Shown here one piece after another: positions 22,248-24,583 of a DNA stretch of 24,583 nucleotides. The stretch covers positions 1 to 24,583 of the forward strand of contig JAEDKA010000057.1 of the NCBI GenBank assembly GCA_016296065.1, written 5' to 3'. The position numbers and the translations under genes were made by a program. Origin of the DNA: Kiritimatiellia bacterium. Lineage in GTDB: Bacteria > Verrucomicrobiota > Kiritimatiellia > RFP12 > UBA1067. Numbering within the stretch: position 1 is the stretch's first letter; the number at the start of each line of letters is the position of its first letter. Under the pieces are notes generated by a model, which worked only from the letters and a program-made list of their open reading frames with translations, was not told the DNA's origin and did no database searches.

Positions 22248-24292
22248 AGTTTGCACTGCCGTTGCTGGCCGCGCTGATCGCAGCGTCCGGTTTTGCCGAT
22301 AACCTCGTGCCCGAGGCGAAGCGCGCCTTCGAGGTTCCGTTCAAGGGCGAGGGGAAGATGGGAATGGTCTACACGCCGGTGTTCTTCCCGAAGGGCAGCG
22401 AAGGCGCCGTGATCTCGCTTGAGGCGAAGATCACCGACGTCGTGCGCGGCTCGCAGAACTGGTTCGACGCGCGGGTGATGTCCGACTTCATCGACTCGAG
22501 CTGCAAGAAGGTCGCGGGCGGAACTGTCATCGGCGGATGGAAGGGAACGAAGGACTGGTTCTCGGTGCGGAAGTCGGTGAGGATTCCGTCAGGTGCCGCC
22601 GGCATCGCGCTCATGCCGTGCCTCTTCAACGTCAAGAGCGGCGCGTTCGAGGTGCGGAACCTCTCCGTCGTCGCGCAGGAGAAATACGAGGAGCTTCCGG
22701 AGGAGAAGGAGGCGCGCGAGGCGGCCGAGGCGAAGCGCAGCGCCGACTGGGAGAAGCGCAAGGCGCGGGCGAAGGAGCGCCTTGACAAGAACGGCACGCT
22801 CATCCCGGCGCAGGACGGTGCGTACGCGAAGCTCGTCTCAAAGGAGCCCGGCAAGCTTGTCAACGCGTACAAGGAGTACGACGTGCCTTCCGGCGTGGAG
22901 GCGATGAAGGTGAGCTGGAAGTGGGAGGTCAAGAATCTCAGGACAGGCGACAAGCCGTGGTTCGACGCGCGCGTCCTCTTCAAGTTCAAGGACGCCTCCG
23001 GCAAGGAGGTGAAGAGCCCCGGTCCAGTCTACGTGCAGCGCGACACGAATGGCTGGCAGGAGCGCGAGACGTCGTTCATGGTTCCGCCCGAGGCCGTGAC
23101 GTTCGTCGTCATGCCGTGTCTTTTCCAGGTGAAGGCTGGCGAGATGGAGATGCGGGACGTCCGCTGCGTCGCGACGTCCACCGAGCCGCTCCGCAAGGCG
23201 GCGGCGGAGCGCGAGCGCCAGGCGAAGGCGCGCTATGTGCCGGACGAGCCCGAGAACCGCGCCAAGTGGCCGAAGGCGCTGCGCGTTTCCGGCAACCGGC
23301 TTGTCGGATCCGACGGGAAGGAGGTGTGGCTTCAGGGCGTGAACGCCGGTGGCATGGAGACGATTCCGAACGGCGAGCAGGAGACGAAGTCGACGGTCGT
23401 AGCGATCGACGAGTGGAAGTCGAACTGCATCCGTCTGCCGATCAACGAGGCGCACTGGTTCGGAACAGGCGTCTATTCTCCGAACGACGGAGGGAAGTCC
23501 TTCCGCGCGGCCTGCGACAAGATCGTGCGCCTTGCCGCGAACAGGGGCGCATACGTCGTGATCGACCTGCACCGCTTCCGCGCGCCGAAGGCGGAGCACG
23601 CCGCGTTCTGGAAGGACTGTGCGGCGCACTACAAGGACCATCCAGCCGTGCTGTTCGACCTCTTCAACGAGCCGCACGGAATAAGCTGGGAGGTCTGGCG
23701 CAACGGCGGCTTCGTGGGAGAGGCGGGCAAGGTTGACGAATCGGCCTTCCTCACGGCGGAGGAGAAGAAGAAGAACCAGGGCTTCGAGTCCGTCGGCATG
23801 CAGGCGCTCGTGGACGCGGTGCGTTCGACGGGGGCGAAGAACGTGGTCATTGCGGGCGGACTCCAGTGGGCGAACGACCTGACCGGAATCGAGAGCGAGG
23901 CGATCGAGAAGGGCGAGGCGAAGAGCTACCGGCTCGACGATCCCGAGGGGAACGTCATGTACGCGTGGCACACCTACCACTGGCACAAGGGCTGGGGCCG
24001 CATTCTGCCGGTCGCCGCGAAGCATCCGATATTCCTCGGCGAAGTCGGGGCGGCTCCGCGCGAGGAGATGACGTTCATTCCGCTCGCGCAGAAGGAGGAT
24101 CCGTACACGTTCGCCCCCGACATGCTCGGATTCATCCAGAAGCACCGCATCAACTGGACTGGCTGGTGCTTCCATCCGAAGGCGGGTCCGTGCATGATCA
24201 ATAGCTGGGACTACGACCCGACGCCCTACTGGGGCGAGTTCGCGCGCCGCGCGCTTTCGGGCGAGAAGTTCGAGATGAAGAAGATGCGCTGA
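22244..24292 (+). CDS. Secreted GH5-type glycoside hydrolase with duplicated N-terminal domain
   Basis: A 682-residue protein with a signal peptide (MKFALPLLAALIAASGFA). Two copies of a beta-sandwich-like domain follow, offset by exactly 166 residues: WFDARV at 73 and 239, and MPCLF at 124 and 290. A charged Glu/Lys/Arg helix links them. A (beta/alpha)8 hydrolase of the GH5/cellulase fold comes next, with NCIRLPINEAHW, YVVIDLHR, the acid/base E476 in LFNEPHG, YAWHTYHWHKGW, the nucleophile E600 in IFLGEVG, and the late Trp in INWTGWCFHP. The true start is ATG 22244 (AAAGGAG upstream, ATGA overlap with the lyase gene), not earlier in-frame codons. The N-terminal pair may bind carbohydrate. Substrate is unknown: beta-glucan, mannan or a host glycan. 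Confidence 0.9.
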   Translation: MKFALPLLAALIAASGFADNLVPEAKRAFEVPFKGEGKMGMVYTPVFFPKGSEGAVISLEAKITDVVRGSQNWFDARVMSDFIDSSCKKVAGGTVIGGWKGTKDWFSVRKSVRIPSGAAGIALMPCLFNVKSGAFEVRNLSVVAQEKYEELPEEKEAREAAEAKRSADWEKRKARAKERLDKNGTLIPAQDGAYAKLVSKEPGKLVNAYKEYDVPSGVEAMKVSWKWEVKNLRTGDKPWFDARVLFKFKDASGKEVKSPGPVYVQRDTNGWQERETSFMVPPEAVTFVVMPCLFQVKAGEMEMRDVRCVATSTEPLRKAAAERERQAKARYVPDEPENRAKWPKALRVSGNRLVGSDGKEVWLQGVNAGGMETIPNGEQETKSTVVAIDEWKSNCIRLPINEAHWFGTGVYSPNDGGKSFRAACDKIVRLAANRGAYVVIDLHRFRAPKAEHAAFWKDCAAHYKDHPAVLFDLFNEPHGISWEVWRNGGFVGEAGKVDESAFLTAEEKKKNQGFESVGMQALVDAVRSTGAKNVVIAGGLQWANDLTGIESEAIEKGEAKSYRLDDPEGNVMYAWHTYHWHKGWGRILPVAAKHPIFLGEVGAAPREEMTFIPLAQKEDPYTFAPDMLGFIQKHRINWTGWCFHPKAGPCMINSWDYDPTPYWGEFARRALSGEKFEMKKMR

Positions 24293-24311
24293 CGGCATGC
24301 ATAACGCACAA

Positions 24312-24331
24312 ATGCTGGCGGCATTCAGCAT
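24312..24331 (+). terminator. Weak stem-loop after the glycosidase gene
   Basis: ATGCTG (24312-24317) and CAGCAT (24326-24331) close an 8-base loop, followed by CCTTGCATTAATT without a real T-run. It is a candidate only; nothing better terminates the operon before the tRNA promoter. Confidence 0.3.
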
Positions 24332-24361
24332 CCTTGCATTAATTGCTCGCTGCGCCCTGCG

Positions 24362-24421
24362 CGAAAATTTCAAAAAAGTTTAGGTAGCCCCCTTGCGCGC
24401 GGTGAGCAGAAATGCTATACT
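24362..24421 (+). promoter_or_regulatory. tRNA operon promoter with A/T-rich upstream element
   Basis: TTGCGC (24393-24398), a 17-bp spacer and TATACT (24416-24421) precede the tRNA by 20 bases. The A/T-rich stretch 24362-24382 just upstream could act as an UP element, as is common for stable RNA promoters. Confidence 0.75.
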
Positions 24422-24441
24422 ATCCTTCGTTTTCAACTACT

Positions 24442-24526
24442 GCTCGGGTGGTGAAATTGGCAGACACGCATGCTTGAGGTGCATGTGGGTAACTCCTTGC
24501 GGGTTCGAGTCCCGCCCCGAGCACCA
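24442..24526 (+). tRNA. leuU: tRNA-Leu (anticodon GAG)
   Basis: An 85-base class II tRNA. The acceptor GCTCGGG pairs with CCCGAGC, the A73 discriminator is followed by an encoded CCA, and the anticodon stem CATGC/GCATG holds loop TTGAGGT with anticodon GAG. A long variable arm and GGTTCGAGTCC T-arm are present. It reads CUU/CUC codons. The gene symbol follows E. coli usage. Confidence 0.95.
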
Positions 24527-24529
24527 CAT

Positions 24530-24583
24530 TGTGGGATACTCAAGCGGTCAACGAGGGCAGACTGTAAATCTGCTGGCTAACGC
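24530..24583 (+). tRNA. tRNA-Tyr (anticodon GTA), 5' part
   Basis: Four bases after tRNA-Leu a second tRNA begins. It has a D-arm CTCAAGCGGTCAACGAG and an anticodon arm GCAGACTGTAAATCTGC (anticodon GTA), and the class II variable arm has started when the window ends. The first base is 24530 or 24531. It is co-transcribed with tRNA-Leu. Confidence 0.9.

Noticed and set aside
22838..24373. Minus-strand open frame of 511 codons
   Set aside because: It is the antisense of the GH5 gene, with no ribosome binding site and no recognisable motifs.

Overview
The window reads as a piece of a bacterial chromosome from the PVC superphylum, most likely an uncultured gut-type Kiritimatiellota/Verrucomicrobiota lineage. 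This is an inference from three things: the short pilin with a CPAGG-type tail, the secreted beta-helix protein, and the secreted polysaccharide enzymes behind a GntR-LacI hybrid regulator. Most genes are GC-rich. Two stretches are clearly AT-richer: about 8.0-10.0 kb and about 15.5-16.6 kb.

Layout. Bases 1-48 are the 3' end of a 5S rRNA. After a non-coding spacer and a shared terminator hairpin comes a five-gene minus-strand operon (5605 down to 411). It encodes a type IV pilus/type II secretion-like trans-envelope complex: PilM-like, PilN, PilO, a small PilP-position protein and a PilQ-type secretin. All four junctions are ATGA overlaps. Divergent from it is an NtrC-family sigma-54 response regulator (5670-7010). 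Next are a 306-bp inverted-repeat element, a type IV pilin gene behind a consensus sigma-54 promoter, and a low-GC membrane GT-C glycosyltransferase-like gene, which may modify the pilin. No pilus ATPase, prepilin peptidase or sensor kinase is in the window.

Bases 10.0-12.35 kb are dominated by repeats: many copies of GGGGACTGTCCCC, four copies of a 74-bp core, a 397-bp tandem duplication, and two arrays of five 12-bp palindromes at an exact 23-bp period. A small lipoprotein gene with its own sigma-70 promoter lies inside this region. A repeat element adjoins a truncated pseudouridine synthase and carries the extended -10 of the next gene. That gene encodes a large secreted protein with calcium-loop motifs and a C-terminal lysozyme-like domain, followed by an overlapping secreted-protein gene.

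From 17.3 to 24.3 kb there is a polysaccharide-degradation cluster: a GntR-LacI hybrid regulator with an 18-bp palindromic operator candidate, a secreted beta-helix/autotransporter-type protein, a PL8-family polysaccharide lyase (hyaluronate/chondroitin lyase type) and a GH5-type glycosidase with two N-terminal duplicated domains. Host glycosaminoglycan or a similar uronic polymer is the likely substrate. The window ends with tRNA-Leu(GAG) and the start of tRNA-Tyr(GTA).
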